Shown here: in pieces, positions 35,301 to 47,083 of the stretch
Position numbering within the stretch: position 1 is the stretch's first letter
Layout of the letters: every line of letters begins with the position of its first letter
NCBI RefSeq assembly: GCF_004210375.1
Contig: NC_134833.1
Coordinates: 146,250,127-146,314,126 of the forward strand
Reading direction: 5' to 3'
DNA from: Tachypleus tridentatus
Taxonomy: Eukaryota > Arthropoda > Merostomata > Xiphosura > Limulidae
DNA length: 64,000 nucleotides
Translations under genes and position numbers: made by a program
The notes under the pieces: generated by a model
What the model saw: the letters and a program-made list of their open reading frames with translations, nothing else
The model's database searches: none
Told to the model about the DNA's origin: nothing

Positions 35301-38232
35301 AAGAAAACAGTTACTGACGTCGTACATGCTGCTCTTCAAGGGGTTTAGACAAATAAATTGAAAACATTTAATAACATGGTACATTTAGCTGTTGACTTGG
35401 TTTGGACTAAGAAAAATAAAACTTGTATGGACCTGGCGTACATGGATGTTGTCATGGTTTAGACTACAAAACGTTAAAGGTTTATTAACATGGTTTATGT
35501 AATTTTAACGTGGTTTGAACTAGTAAAAGTAATACATTGATTTGTTTGATTTTGAATTTCGCGTAAAGCTACAAGAGGGTCATCTGCGCTAGCTGTCCCT
35601 AATTTAGCAATGTAAGACTAGAGGGAAGGCAGCTAGTTATCACCTTCCACTGCCAACTCTTCAGCTACTCTTTTACCAATAAATAACGTATTGTTCGTCA
35701 TATTATAACGCCCCCACGTCTGAAAGGGTGAACATGTTTGGTGTGACTGGGATTCGAACCCGCGACCCTTAGATTACGAACGTAGTTCCTTATCCACCTG
35801 GCCATACTAAGCCTTACATTGATTTACTTGATACATACAGCTCTCGACATGGTTTTGGGTACAAAAGTAAAACATCTGCTTACTTGGTACATGTAACGTA
35901 TGATGTGGTTTGTACTGAGAGAAGTGAAACATTTACAGTACTATACAAAAGTAAGACAAAGCAAAAAATATATTTCAGGCTACTTTCACAGAACAATGAA
36001 AGGTAAATCACAGGTGAAACATCAAAAGTTTACTAATATTCATATTTAGTACAATAGAAACTCAGTGAAAATGCTTGAGTTCAGTAAACAGTTAATATTT
36101 TGTGTGCCCTTTTTGTTTAAATAACTGCAGACAGTCCTTCAGGCGTTGATGAAACATATTTAATCAAAGTGTCCTTTGGTTTTTACTTCAAGCGTCGCTA
36201 TACACTCACATAAACTCTCTTTGGAAGTAACTTTCATTTGTTATATTTTGGTCTATCAAATCCTAGATCTGCTCAGTAGGGCTGATTTCGAGTCTCGGTG
36301 TGAGCCATCGCATCATTTAAATGACTCCAGTAGCTTCTTTCTTTATTAAATTAATTTGTATATCAGTTGGATGAGTGTTTTGTCTCATTATCTTCTTGGT
36401 AGTGAAGTCATTTACCGATAACACACAAACTACTGGGTATGCCACAGTGGATCAGTATCTGATGGTACTTACGCTTGTCCATTATTCCATCTATTTTGCA
36501 AATATCTCCTGTGACCTCATCAGAAATCATCACAGTGTCCACCATGGTAGGTGTTATGGATGTAGCTATCTTTCACCTTTCATTTGCCAACCTTACAACC
36601 TACTTTTTGAACCACTTTAAACTCATCCATTCACAACATCCTTTTCCAATCATCAACAGTCTGATTTTTGTTCCTTTTAGCAAATTTCAGTCTATTGACA
36701 ATGTTTGAAGATTGAAATAAAGGTTGTTTTTCAAAAGTGTTACACAACAAATATCCCATTATTTTTGAGTCTGCTTGATATCAGTGACAGTCTTCCTTCT
36801 GTCCTGATGGCTGTATAAACACAGATAACATCAGTATCATTGAGTTCAGGTGTTCTGCCTCTTACTTTCGTATTTTCAAACTTATCTGTCTCTGTCTAGG
36901 GTGTTCTTGATAGTGTTTGGAGAGTTTTTAAAATGTGCTTCAATTTGTTGGAGAGTCCAACCAGCATCATGTAAAGCTTTTATACAAACTATCTGTCCTA
37001 CTGACAAATCTGTCCTACCTCTGCTGTTTAGGCTGTGACAAACACCTTAACATATAATGTTAAACACTGTTTTTATCAAGGTTTATTTGTGGAGTGCTAT
37101 TAAATTGATTTATTCTAGCATATACAAGTACCATATAGTAGCTCCTTGCTAGCTTCCTTCTGTATAGTTAAGTCACTATATGAGGTATATGACTATATGT
37201 CACTATATGACAGTTGACAGTTATCTCAGACCCTAAGAGTGATTAGTATGTTCGTTCAAACAGAATTCTTATAACATGCCCTTGGTACAAATACATGGGA
37301 TTATAAAGAATGATAACTATGCTGACCCTAGTTCATTCTATTGTCAACAGGAGTCAGTGAAACATTACCACTGTGTTGAAATTTACATTCTGTAATAACA
37401 GAAGGATTAGCTACATATGTAATGGAAAGAATGACAGAATATTCTCTTCACCTAAAACTTTTGCACAGTACCGCACTTGTTTGGTTCATCTGACTATTGA
37501 GTTAATTTGGATTAAAACAACTAAAGCACTTACTGGTCTGGTGGTGTATGTATCTCTTTACTTTGTTTAAACAAAGAAAGTAATAAATGTATTCTCTTGT
37601 TAGATAAAGCTCTCGACTTGGTTTGGACTAAGTAGCATCATATATTTACTCAATTTAAAACAACATTCTGTTATGTTAAAAATACACTAATTTTTGTAAT
37701 TAAAATATGAAATCATTGTATTTATAAAGTATTGTAAGAAGAAGTATATTAATTGGTGTGTATTTTATAAAAGTTATTTGTTGGAATACTGATTTATAAA
37801 ACCTACTGCAATGTTTTACTAATTATCTAGATAATAATGTAGTTTTTTCTTATGTCAGCCTGTTTTGTTGATACCATGTTTAAACAGTCAGTATGTTTGT
37901 TTCGAAGTGTTCAACAGATGACACTTTAAGTTATTTATAAAAATTAATTATTTGTTTTTTAGTTAAAATGAAATATATAAATACTGTTTGCAGTTTTTGT
38001 AATTATAAACTTTCTTTAAGCAAAGTCAGTTGACACAGTAGAAGAAAATATTTTTACTTATAAGTTCAAAAATTTTGATAATTCTCTTAAGTCAGCCATC
38101 TTGAATTTAATCAGAGTGTTAGAGATTGACAAAATGTTTTTCTTTGTTATAACTCTTCAGTGACTGCATTCTTTCTATACCCTCTTTTCAGATACCACTG
38201 ATACAGAAAATATGTGGATTGATATAATCTAG
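29344..38232 (+). CDS. SPDYA: Speedy/RINGO family CDK activator (Speedy A type), six coding exons
   Basis: Exons 29344-29653, 30823-30881, 31311-31396, 31917-32088, 33913-34228 and 38192-38232 join without frameshift to 327 residues ending in TAG; all introns are GT-AG. The Ringo domain spans about residues 87-224: NPCIVTISEMEAFFHLM, EDRVIKDFLEWDNCMVFADK, YLIAMVFAYFKRAR (124-137), acidic MEEDEEEL (158-165), FLPWVLGSSWR, SVVSRKCC and VWQRER (219-224). Family knowledge: Speedy proteins bind and activate CDK1/CDK2 without cyclin and act in meiosis and the G1/S transition; vertebrate Speedy A is about 310 residues. The C-terminal third is Ser/Thr-rich and poorly conserved. The chosen ATG has a strong context (AGAATGG), but the frame is open back to the acceptor at 29317-29318, so an upstream coding exon is possible. 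An AATAAA is at 38396-38401. The paralogue label A is inferred. The last 41-bp exon is the least certain part. Confidence 0.93.
32780..33090 (+). mobile_element. Tc1-like transposase relic in Speedy intron 4
   Basis: Plus-strand traces of the C-terminal catalytic part: QDDNATAHNARIVQDYFDQ (from about 32838), then DITRLLRPSKF, LIENYWGELS, and SWEELTADYINNLIESIP near 33035-33090. The DDN, N-LIE-YWGEL and DYINNLI motifs are characteristic of DD34E Tc1 transposases. Stops precede and interrupt the frame. No terminal inverted repeats were identified. It is closely related to the Tc1 copy at 55543-57093. Confidence 0.85.
34370..35543. repeat. 52-57-bp minisatellite in Speedy intron 5, main block
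   Basis: About 20 units of AATAATTACTGACCTG, TAACATGTAGTTCTTGACC and TGGTTTGGACGAACAAAAG, with period varying between 52 and 57 bp. Outer units are more diverged. The array continues after the SINE (35826-35933) and again after the Tc1 element (37474-37660). Confidence 0.9.
35544..35814 (-). mobile_element. tRNA-derived SINE, family A, with 11-bp target duplication
   Basis: Minus-strand copy inside the intron 5 minisatellite. The duplication TACATTGATTT is at 35533-35543 and 35815-35825. The head complement ends CCACCTGGCCATACTAAGCC. Confidence 0.94.
35936..37473 (-). mobile_element. Tc1-like DNA transposon relic in Speedy intron 5
   Basis: A 1538-bp element. The left end CAGTACTATACAAAAG and the reverse complement of the right end (CTTTTGCACAGTACCG at 37458-37473) agree at 13 of 16 bases. 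The preceding TA (35934-35935) fits TA target choice; the right flank has mutated to CA. Minus-strand coding traces run from an N-terminal helix-turn-helix region (GQIVCIKALHDAGWTLQQIE near 37010-36950, then RGRTPELNDTD) to a C-terminal QEDNETKHSSN and YVSSTPEGLSAVI near 36150. Several stops show it is dead. The intron 5 minisatellite continues on both sides, so it inserted into that array. Confidence 0.85.
37474..37660. repeat. Intron 5 minisatellite, distal block
   Basis: Three to four diverged units (GCACTTACTGGTCTGGTGG, then GCTCTCGACTTGGTTTGGAC) continue the array interrupted by the Tc1 element. Confidence 0.7.
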
Positions 38233-38395
38233 TGAATATTTGTGAACATCACTTTATTACAGTGATGTTAGCTTCAATACCAACGTTTGTCGTTATTACA
38301 ACTGCATAATGAAGTTTATACAAACCTCTCTGGACAGGTTACGCAAGGGTAAATACGCCATTGGTAAAATGGTGCGTCAAAGTTTAGTTTATTAC

Positions 38396-38401
38396 AATAA
38401 A
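38396..38401 (+). terminator. Candidate poly(A) signal of the Speedy gene
   Basis: AATAAA lies 164 bp after the stop codon and is followed by a GT-containing stretch (CTGTTATGTAATG). It is the first canonical hexamer downstream of the stop. Confidence 0.45.
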
Positions 38402-40278
38402 ACTGTTATGTAATGTTCGAAAATTATGTGCGTAAAGACTTAAAAATTAGTCGACTTTTGACCCGTTACGTCTGAAGTTTTCATTTATTGTGTTCACCTG
38501 TTCTTTTTCAGCTTAAAATACAGAAATACATCCAAATAGGGAAAAGTTTACTTTCCTACTTAATTTATACGAACATCATAAAACATTAAAGAATATATAA
38601 TACATTTAAATTAAACGTAATTGCTTATTAATTTGGGTTACAGAGAAACTGTGTTCTGCAGGATGGTTCAAAACGCTTTGTTTCTTGAAAACGACATAAA
38701 ACAGATAATTAATCAGACAAATGTAATTCATTATACCCATAGTTTGCCAGCTTAAAAACAAACAAAATCGTTCTCATCTTGACATATATTTACACATAAT
38801 ATTGTGAAATGGATTAGCTCAAGCTGGTTACGTTACTATTCTTAGTAGTATCAATTCTCATGTGCCCAGCTTATTTAGCAAGAACGTGACTCGATCATTT
38901 TAGTTTTGTTTTGTCACATTCACCGTTATAATTTTTTATTGTCACAGAATATATGTGGCTGCAAGTTTTATCTTTATAAAGCATAATGGATCACAGTAGA
39001 TAAAACGTATCTTGAAGATAATTGATGTACAAGAGATTTACTTTCAAGAATTTTAAAGTGTAGTTGGTGTTACATTTATATGGACTGGAGTCTGGCCAGC
39101 TTCACGTCAAATTTCATGGTAACAACTCTATGGAAATGATTAGGACTTGATGTACTGGACTCAACATTCCATTTACACCGGTAGGATTCTACCTAATTCT
39201 TACTAAGAAACTGTTTCAAAGTGATATAATTTTAAAACACTAAACGAAGATCTTTAAGTTCCAAACATTTACATTTAAACTATTTTAGCCTTTATTAAAC
39301 ACCGTTATCTCTTCATTCTTATTCTAAACATTTCCTCTATATTTATATTAATATTTGTTAAATACCGTTATCTGGTCATTCTTATCTTAACATTCCAATT
39401 AAAACTATATTTAATATACTCTTTGTTAAAATCCGTGGATACATATGATGTTGTTTACCGAATTATATCAAGTTATAGTAACCTTTGACATATACATTCA
39501 GATTAATATGAATATTTAATGTTCTTTATATTTAAAAAGGAAGGAAAATACCCAATTTTTAGAAGCTTATAACCCGTCTGTTCAATTAGTGAAATATTTT
39601 GAAGAATAGATTGTCGTGCGTTTGTAACTGGATTGACAGTTCTAGAAAAGTGGAGAACAATTGAAATCTGAAAATAAATGTGTCTTACGAAATATTTTTA
39701 GAGAATTATATTAAATTTTGGTTTTCAGTAGGGCTTTCTGGTTTTAGAAATCCAATAACCAAACTGATTTTTCGTGTGTAATTTGTAATTATTTCACTCT
39801 TAACATTCATATTGGGTTTACAATTCATTTCAGTGTTTTGAACCATTTTAATTTAAAACACGGCATAAATTCTGGCCAACATCATTACAGTAACTTTTTC
39901 TACATTTTATTATATCTCAGCTTCCTTGTTGGCTTGTAAATTATCATCTGTACTTTTGGTTTATATCTGAGAACATACTGCAAAAATATTTTACTTAACA
40001 GTTACGTGAGTCTAGTACATAGTATTACGTACAGATGGCGTGCAATTATAAAACTGTCATTAAAATTTGCTTATCAAAACTTCTACAGTTACATGCATTC
40101 TTGTTAGGAAGGCACTGTGTTTATGTGTTTTAAACGTTAAATAATTACTCTTAGTAATAAATTATAACGAACGAGCTGTTCACTCAGGACAAATTTCCAT
40201 ATATTTGTACGAATACTTGAATAAAATCATTATTTTGTTTACTCCAAATTTTAACTCAATATTTCATCGTTTTCGAAT
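38402..40278. other. AT-rich intergenic sequence
   Basis: No exon recognised. A 63-bp near-duplication occurs at about 39296-39440 (ACCGTTATCT at 39301 and 39364). Confidence 0.4.
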
Positions 40279-40290
40279 ACAAGTTATATT

Positions 40291-40420
40291 GTGTGTGTGT
40301 GTTTGTGTGTTTTTCTTTTAGCAAAGCCACAAAGGCTATCTGCTCAGCCCACCGAGGGGAATCGAACCCCTGATTTTAGCGTTGTAAATCCGGAGACATA
40401 CCGCTGTACTAGCGGGGGGC
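40291..40420 (-). mobile_element. tRNA-derived SINE, family C, with 12-bp target duplication
   Basis: Minus-strand copy. The head complement contains GGAATCGAACCCC and CGGAGACATACCGCTGTAC. The tail is TTTTAGCAAAGCCACAAAGG next to CTATCTGCTCAGCCCACCG, with a (GT)n end. The duplication ACAAGTTATATT is at 40279-40290 and 40421-40432. It is the best copy of this family in the window. Confidence 0.93.
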
Positions 40421-40432
40421 ACAAGTTATATT

Positions 40433-40472
40433 ACTTTTTTTTTTTTTTTTTATATATATATATATATATATA
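40433..40472. repeat. Poly-T and (TA)n microsatellite
   Basis: A T-run is followed by about 11 TA repeats, directly next to the right target duplication of the SINE. Confidence 0.95.
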
Positions 40473-43183
40473 AATTAAATAAGGTAAAAAACTAAAATAT
40501 TTCTAAAATTTCCATATGATTTATAATGAGGATTCATGAAACAAAATTATAATTACAGTGTTAGGGTACTGGAGTCTAAAGATAGAATTTTTTCTGAGTC
40601 AACTAGTCATCAGATGGCGGGAGCACTATAAAAACAAAATAAACTAGAATAACTTTTTTTTTTTAATCAGAATATTCGCGCATATAAGTTACTCCGTTAA
40701 TACGAAGGAACTTCTTGTTTAATAATCATATATGTTTATATAAATGTCCAACATGTGTAGTAATAAAACGTGAGGATAGCTGTGTTTAAATCAACATGTT
40801 ATGTATGTTACTTAATAAAGAAATGTTTTTTTACAAATACGCGTTCATTTTTTTGAACGTGCTTACGACAAAAACAAACAATTTGTTCTTCAGAAAGACA
40901 GGATTGGATATTGAAGATAGCCGTTAAGTGTACTTTAAGATAGATTGTTTGCTACTAGAACTCTAGCTGTTCTTGGTATGCATATAAAGACCTACATTAA
41001 ATGATCTCAGGACTAGTTATTTGTTACTACACCACTAGATGTTTAAAGTACGTTTATAAGGACGTACAGTGAGTGTGTCTCGAGATTGTTTGTTACTACA
41101 TCTCTAGCTGTGTTAGACATCGGAGGTGAAGTCTCAACATCCGGTCTTCATAACGTTCTCAGCGCGTAAATCACATTCTTATTTATTTAAATTCTACGTG
41201 TCCTCGGTTTTAGTAAATTAATAGAGTAAGTCCTCAAAAATCACACATGTTCATGGGCATAGACAGTTGTAAAATACATATATTATACCATCGAGGAATA
41301 TTCAGAGTGTTTCCTGTTTGAAATGACTCCACTTACCAAACAAGATAGAGATGTAAGTAAACATATCATTCGATCCGGCTAATGATCATATAACACACTA
41401 AATCCCTACATTACAGACTTTCCCACGTTGTCTATCAAAAGTTTGGTGATTGAACAAACTCTCAGTTTACAGAATTATATTTTTCTTTCAGTTAACTTTA
41501 TTTAAAATACTACATTTATGACTATTTAACAATGAAGTAGCATTTTACGATTGGAACTTCTGGTTCTATTTAGTTTTTTCAGTGAGAAAGACAGTATTAT
41601 AGGGATTTTTTCTTCTACACCTAAAGTCGAGACAGTTTAGTCTGTCATGTAACCATCAACCGGGTCAAGTGATAAGTCCACTTCCATCTCTATCTTGTTT
41701 GGTTCCTTTTTAAAGTTCGGTAACCCTACATGGCTTTAATATTTAATGTTATTTTTTTCTCCCTAATATTTCTTTGGTTACTCTTTATAAAATGGCGTAC
41801 GTGGGTTAATACGTTATAGTGTATTCTGAAGCTTTATGAGTTCTTCGTATAATAACAATAAAATAGGTAGTTAAAAACCGTGAAAACTATTTTGTTTCGT
41901 CAGATGATGATAAAATTATAGATCCTACTAGAACTAGGTAGGCGTTAAGCCTGTTTGAGTAAGTTAATAATGTATGAAGATGAGATATTTCAGTTTTTGT
42001 TATCCGTAATTTTTCGAGTTTAGGACGCTCTGGGTATTTGAGAATTGGCATATACATCAGAGTTAGAGAAGAAAACCCAGATGACTTTTGTATTACATTA
42101 ATACAGACGCCCGCGTCTTTCATACATAGACAGTGCTAATACACTTTCCGTTAACACGTTATTTGATAGATCAAAGTCATCTTTCTATTGGTTATAAATA
42201 ATTGAGTATAAAACGTCAGAGAAAACTATTGGTAACTTGTGAAAGGAAGGGTGTGACAAGTGGCTCTAATTTTGTAATTTATGACAACGAAAACGTGTAA
42301 GATTGAAGACTGTAAAATTGTGTTTCGTCTGAGTAATGAGAGTTTTATAATAATACAATTGTATAACATTAACATTTGATTCATTAGCTACTTTTTGATG
42401 CCTAGTTTATTGTTATACTAGAATAATGAAGTAATTTAATACATTTTTACGTGGCTCTCTAAAAGAGGTCGCGACATGCACAACTTCGCATGCGTGTGAC
42501 AAAACATATATTTTAAAAAAATGTAACCGCAACGCCTGTAACAATCTGTACCGTAGATTTGGTTTCCACAACATAATGAAGCTTTGTAGTTCCTAAATTG
42601 AGCGTTAATGTTTGGTATTGAAGCATTGTAATACTAAGATGAGAGACGAACGAGGAACAACTTCCTTTAAAAGTAACATTTCTCTTGTATTTTATATGTG
42701 TGTGTGTATATATATATATAGCATGTTATAGCTTAGAGCTGATTTCAAGAATAAACGTATATTATTATTAATATTATTATAAACATTTATTATACTATTA
42801 TTATTTAAACTCAAGTGTAAGCAAAACGAATTAAAATGTTTTCTAAGTGTGGCTGTTTTATAAATCAAAGCACAACATATAAAACGTATGCAAGTTTCTG
42901 AGCGAAAAAATTAACCATATTTCTGTTTAGACAATATAGTTTAAGCTTACTTCGTATTAAGGTATTTCAGCCATCCAATCATTTATGCTTGTAAAATGAA
43001 AAAAAGAAATATTCAGCCTGTGCATGTTTCTATAGCAATAACTAGTGAACCAGTGGGCCTGTCATCCACGTGTACAGGTATCATAACCCTTTGACTGTAT
43101 AATTAATATTCACCAAACTATAAAAGTATGTAATAATAGTTCAGCAAATTTGTTTCAAATATTATTTTATATTTTATTGCACT
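40473..43183. other. AT-rich intergenic sequence
   Basis: No gene recognised. 40940-41115 holds two to three diverged units of about 80 bp (GATTGTTTGCTACTAGAACTC and GATTGTTTGTTACTACATCTC). A (TG)n(TA)n microsatellite lies at about 42695-42720. A 78-codon minus-strand frame at 41887-42123 shows no domain. Confidence 0.4.
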
Positions 43184-43195
43184 CTAATGATCATT

Positions 43196-43472
43196 GGCCC
43201 GGCATGGCCAAGCGTGTTAAGGCGTGCGACTCGTAATCTAAGGGTCGCGGGTTCGCATCCCCGTCGCGCCAAACATGCTCACCCTTTCAGCCGTGGGGGC
43301 GTTATAATGTTACGGTCAATCCCACTATTCGTTGGTAAAAGATTAGCCCAAGAGCTGGCGGTGGGTGGTGATGACTAGCTGCCTTCCCTCTAGTCTTACA
43401 CTGCTAAATTAGGGACAGGTAGCACAGATAGCCCTCGAGTAGCTTTGTGCGAAATTCAAAAACAAAACAAAA
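43196..43472 (+). mobile_element. tRNA-derived SINE, family A, with 12-bp target duplication
   Basis: Near-consensus copy with a perfect duplication CTAATGATCATT at 43184-43195 and 43473-43484. The short frame reading into it is a by-product. Confidence 0.96.
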
Positions 43473-43484
43473 CTAATGATCATT

Positions 43485-44718
43485 GTCGCTCCAATACAAG
43501 TTAGTAGACATACTTATTTTCGTGTTTTGATGTAAATCAATACTAGAGTGTATTTGGGTCCGCTTTTGGGGAATCCCTGTAAAAGTGTTTTCGTGAAATG
43601 CCCAAGTTTCCCTAGGGGTTGGGTGAAAGATTTTATCTTTTGCGAACATCGGGATCCAGACGTCTCGTTTCTCACAACTTAGGAGTTGATGAATCCAACC
43701 TTTCGGAAGAATAGGTTTTCGGAAGATCCCCGAGTTCTCCAATGAAATGGGGTGAAAATATATGCCTTTATGATAGCCTTAGGAAAGAGACTATTCGTTT
43801 GGTACACCCAGAGGTCTCTGTTACCAGCGGTTTAGGAAGAAATGTGTAACAAACACACACCATGAATCATATTATTTGAATAAAAGTAATAGTGTTGTGT
43901 TTCTATTTTTCTAAAACTTTGATGTGAAATATGAAGGACCTTTTGCGAAACCTATGAAGCATTGAATATTGGTTTTATTTATGTAGAAAGGTTTAGATTT
44001 TTTAATGTTCTCATGTTAATAAAAGTAATTTAAGTTTATAATCTATCAATTTAACAAATTATTTTTCAAACTAATGCTTACCATGTCGGGTCTTGTAAGT
44101 TACTGTATACAGTTTTTATACTGTCATGAGAATTGGTAAATACAAGGCCACATTTGTTAAGATTATTTCATTCATATTTTCCAGGCACCTGTTAAGAAAG
44201 TTAATTATGAGTAATCTCCGAAGCTAAGTGCTGCTTCAACTTCTAGCTGATAGCCATCTATTGCAGGTTTGTTGAACCAAGATCTTCAATATAGGCAAGA
44301 AACCATCCTAAGAAAGAGAATTTTCAGTGTCAGTTGTAGAGAACCAAATTACCATTTGCTGCCTTCCACTAGTCTCTAGTGCTGAAAGTGTTTGTTTCTT
44401 AGTTTAATTCAAAAATGGCACTTTTCACTCGAGGCCACATTGAATCAAACCTAATTCTAGATCCACATTAAAGAAAATTTATAGTTGGTTTAAACCACAC
44501 AACATGTCACAGGTACTCTGCACGTGTTCATAGGTCGAACATGCCATTTTTTCATTGCTATAACTCTCACACCTTTTGTTGAATTCGATACAGAATTACT
44601 CCTCATTACATCTGAAAGGCAAACAAAGGGGTAAATGTATTGCAGACTGCAATGAAAATGTTTTTCAGCAGGTGACCTACTTTATAACATATAATGATAT
44701 AATGCAAGCAATACGAAT
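43485..44718. other. Unassigned sequence
   Basis: 43540-43760 is less AT-rich than its surroundings and gives an 89-codon minus-strand frame, but shows no recognised domain or splice context. Confidence 0.35.
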
Positions 44719-45222
44719 ATGGATTTTGTAGTGTTTAATGAACTGAGATCACCTGAAGCGACACCAATCTCACTGATTGATGATGAGATTTCATGTGACA
44801 ACATTGCACAGAATAAAGTTGAAGTGATAACTCAACTGGTTGATGATGAGATATCATGTGACAACATTGCACAGAATAAAGTTGAAGTGATAACTCAACT
44901 GGTTGATGATGAGATATCATGTGACAACATTGCACAGAATAAAGTTGAAGTGATAACTCAACTGGTTGATGATGAGATATCATGTGACAACATTGCACAG
45001 AATAAAGTTGAAGTGATAACTCAACTGGTTGATGATGAGATATCATGTGACAACATTGCACAGAATAAAGTTGAAGTGATAACTCAACTGGTTGATGATG
45101 AGATATCATGTGACAACATTGCACAGAATAAAGTTGAAGTGATAACTCAACTGGTTGATGATGAGATATCATGTGACAACATTGCACAGAATAAAGTTGA
45201 AGTGATAACTCAACTTATTTGA
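44719..45222 (+). repeat. 63-bp tandem array open on both strands (167-codon frame)
   Basis: Seven units of exactly 63 bp occupy 44779-45219. Units 2 to 6 read as identical; the first and last differ at a few positions. On the plus strand the unit encodes 21 residues, DDEISCDNIAQNKVEVITQ plus LV, in a frame with ATG at 44719 and TGA at 45220. The minus strand is also open, with a Cys/His-rich unit (QCCHMISHHQPVELS), because the period is divisible by three and the unit has no stop in those frames. No promoter, splice site or family match was recognised, so it is annotated as a young minisatellite that might be translated and not as a gene. Confidence 0.85.
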
Positions 45223-45369
45223 GACACGAGTCTTGAACACCTTTCATGTTTCATACGCACTACAGCTTTTCGTGAGAAATTAATGGGATAACACGCGCAG
45301 TCTTAGAACTTCCATTTCCAAATGTACAAAACCTTCAAGCTTGTTAAACCAAAACACTCGGTTTAAGAA

Positions 45370-46140
45370 GAAACTGAAGTGTACCAAGGAGACAACTTTA
45401 CTACAAATGGTGCTGTGGTGCCGTCCGTTGTTACACTACACAATAACTTACTATGACAATGGCAAGACGTGTTTAATATCATGGACCAGTTGTAAAACCT
45501 CTTCATATTACTTTGTGCCAAAGATTTTTTGGATTTTTTGTTTTGCATCTCTTTTAAACCATTTCAGACACTGTTAAAAACGACAACATGATCTATCCAA
45601 TGGTTGATGTCCTGGATCCAAATTATAGTTTTGATTGTTTGAAACATGGATACAATTCAACTGGAAAATCAAGCAGAGGCGACACAACGACAACATGATC
45701 TATCCAATGATTGATGTCCTGGATCCAAATTATAGTTCTGATTACTTGAAACATGGATACAACTCAACTGGAAAATCAAGCAGAGGTGACACAACGACAA
45801 CATGATCTATCCAATGGTTGATGTGTTGGATCCAAATTATAGTTCTGATTGTTTGAAACATGGATACAATTCAACTGGAAAATCAAGCAGAGGCGACACA
45901 ACGACAACATGATCTATCCAATGGTTGATGTCCTGGATCCAACTTATAGTTCTGATTCTTTGAAACATGGATACAACTCAACTGGAAAATCGAGCAGAGG
46001 TGACACAACGACAACATGATCTATCCAATGATTGATGTCCTGGATCCAAATTATAGTTCTGATTGTTTGAAACATGGATACAATTCAACTGGAAAATTAA
46101 GCAGAGGCGACACAACGTCTACAATTCATAATGAAGAAAG
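45370..46140 (+). mobile_element. Possible hAT (ZBED-type) transposase relic with internal expansion
   Basis: Plus-strand traces suggest the C-terminal half of a hAT transposase: NGAVVPSVVTLHNNLL near 45412-45456, and MIYPMVDVLDPNYS from about 45590, comparable to the conserved LDPRFK-type motif. Stops and frame changes are frequent. The LDP-type segment is tandemly repeated (next entry). Family assignment is tentative. Confidence 0.35.
45581..46115. repeat. 107-bp tandem repeat, five copies
   Basis: CGACAACATGATCTATCCAA begins at 45581, 45688, 45795, 45902 and 46009. Units differ by a few substitutions. Because 107 is not a multiple of three, the frame changes from unit to unit. Confidence 0.95.
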
Positions 46141-46776
46141 GAAAACCCAGCCTCAACAAAACAGGTCACATACTGATTGTTCACTTCAGTTCTTGTTCAC
46201 TCACATACAAAGTACGAGCAAACATCTGCAAACACCAGTTGTAACTCAACAATAATACACACTCCTGTTTATGTCAACTGTCAAAATGCTTCCAACAGGT
46301 TTTTGAACTAATAAACTGTTAAACATGTTTCATTGGAAATTACATGTTTTCAGCACATCTTAAGTAAGAAAAACATCACAACTTCACAAAAATATAAACC
46401 TTATTACTTGACTAATTTTGGCATACCACATACGTGGTTTTTAAGGGTATACAGTTTGAAAACAGTGACGCCTAATGAGTATTGTATTCTCAATCCGATT
46501 TATTCATGCTTGTTTTGTGAAAAATGTTTTTAAAAAATCTCATATTTTTATTTTTGAGTCTGTTTACACTTTTATGTCTCTTAGTGGCTTCTCCGATATT
46601 TTTTCTTTGATAATATGAGTTTTGTTTCTGAGAATTTGATTATGTGGTTGATTTGGGACGATTTCTGATTCTTCCAAACGGAGGTACTCATCTTTATGTT
46701 CTTGCGTTTAACAACCGTTTAGTTTGACTTATGTATACTTTGTTACATGATCCTGGGTTGAATATATTCTTTCCTT
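46116..46776. other. Sequence downstream of the 107-bp array
   Basis: The last unit continues into a short Gln/Ser/Thr-rich frame ending at 46255. The rest is AT-rich and unassigned. Confidence 0.35.
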
Positions 46777-46788
46777 CTGGAACCTATT

Positions 46789-47071
46789 ACTTCGGCCCAG
46801 CGTGGCCAAGCGTGTTAGGTCACTCGACTCGTAATCTGAGGGTCGCGGGTTCGCATCCCGGTCGCGCCAAACATGCTTGCTCTCCCAGACATGGGGGGTG
46901 TTATAATGTGACGATCAATCTCACTATTCGTTGGTAAAAGAGTAGCCCAAGAGTTGGCTGTAGGTGGTGATGACTAGCTGCCTTCCTTCTAGTCTTACAC
47001 TGCTAAATTAGGGACAGGTGGCACAGATAGCCCTCGAGTAGCTTTGTTAGAAATTCCAAAACAAAAACAAA
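46789..47071 (+). mobile_element. tRNA-derived SINE, family A, with 12-bp target duplication
   Basis: The head begins GGCCCAGCGTGGCCAAGC at 46794 after five extra bases. The duplication CTGGAACCTATT is at 46777-46788 and 47072-47083. The body and tail follow the family. Confidence 0.93.
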
Positions 47072-47083
47072 CTGGAACCTATT

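Noticed and set aside
41341..41381. Possible first coding exon (ATG, MTPLTKQDRD, then GTAAGT)
   Set aside because: Ten codons and a donor are not enough; no downstream partner was found.
43473..43742. 89-codon minus-strand frame in a less AT-rich stretch
   Set aside because: It begins inside the target duplication of a SINE and shows no recognised motif.
44735..45187. Cys/His-rich 150-residue minus-strand protein
   Set aside because: It is the antisense reading of the 63-bp array; C and H spacing simply repeats with the unit and no zinc-finger family was recognised.
45363..45548. Minus-strand VTTDGT motif suggesting a hAT/GTF2IRD2-like protein
   Set aside because: Only five residues match, and the plus strand gives more extensive hAT-like text.
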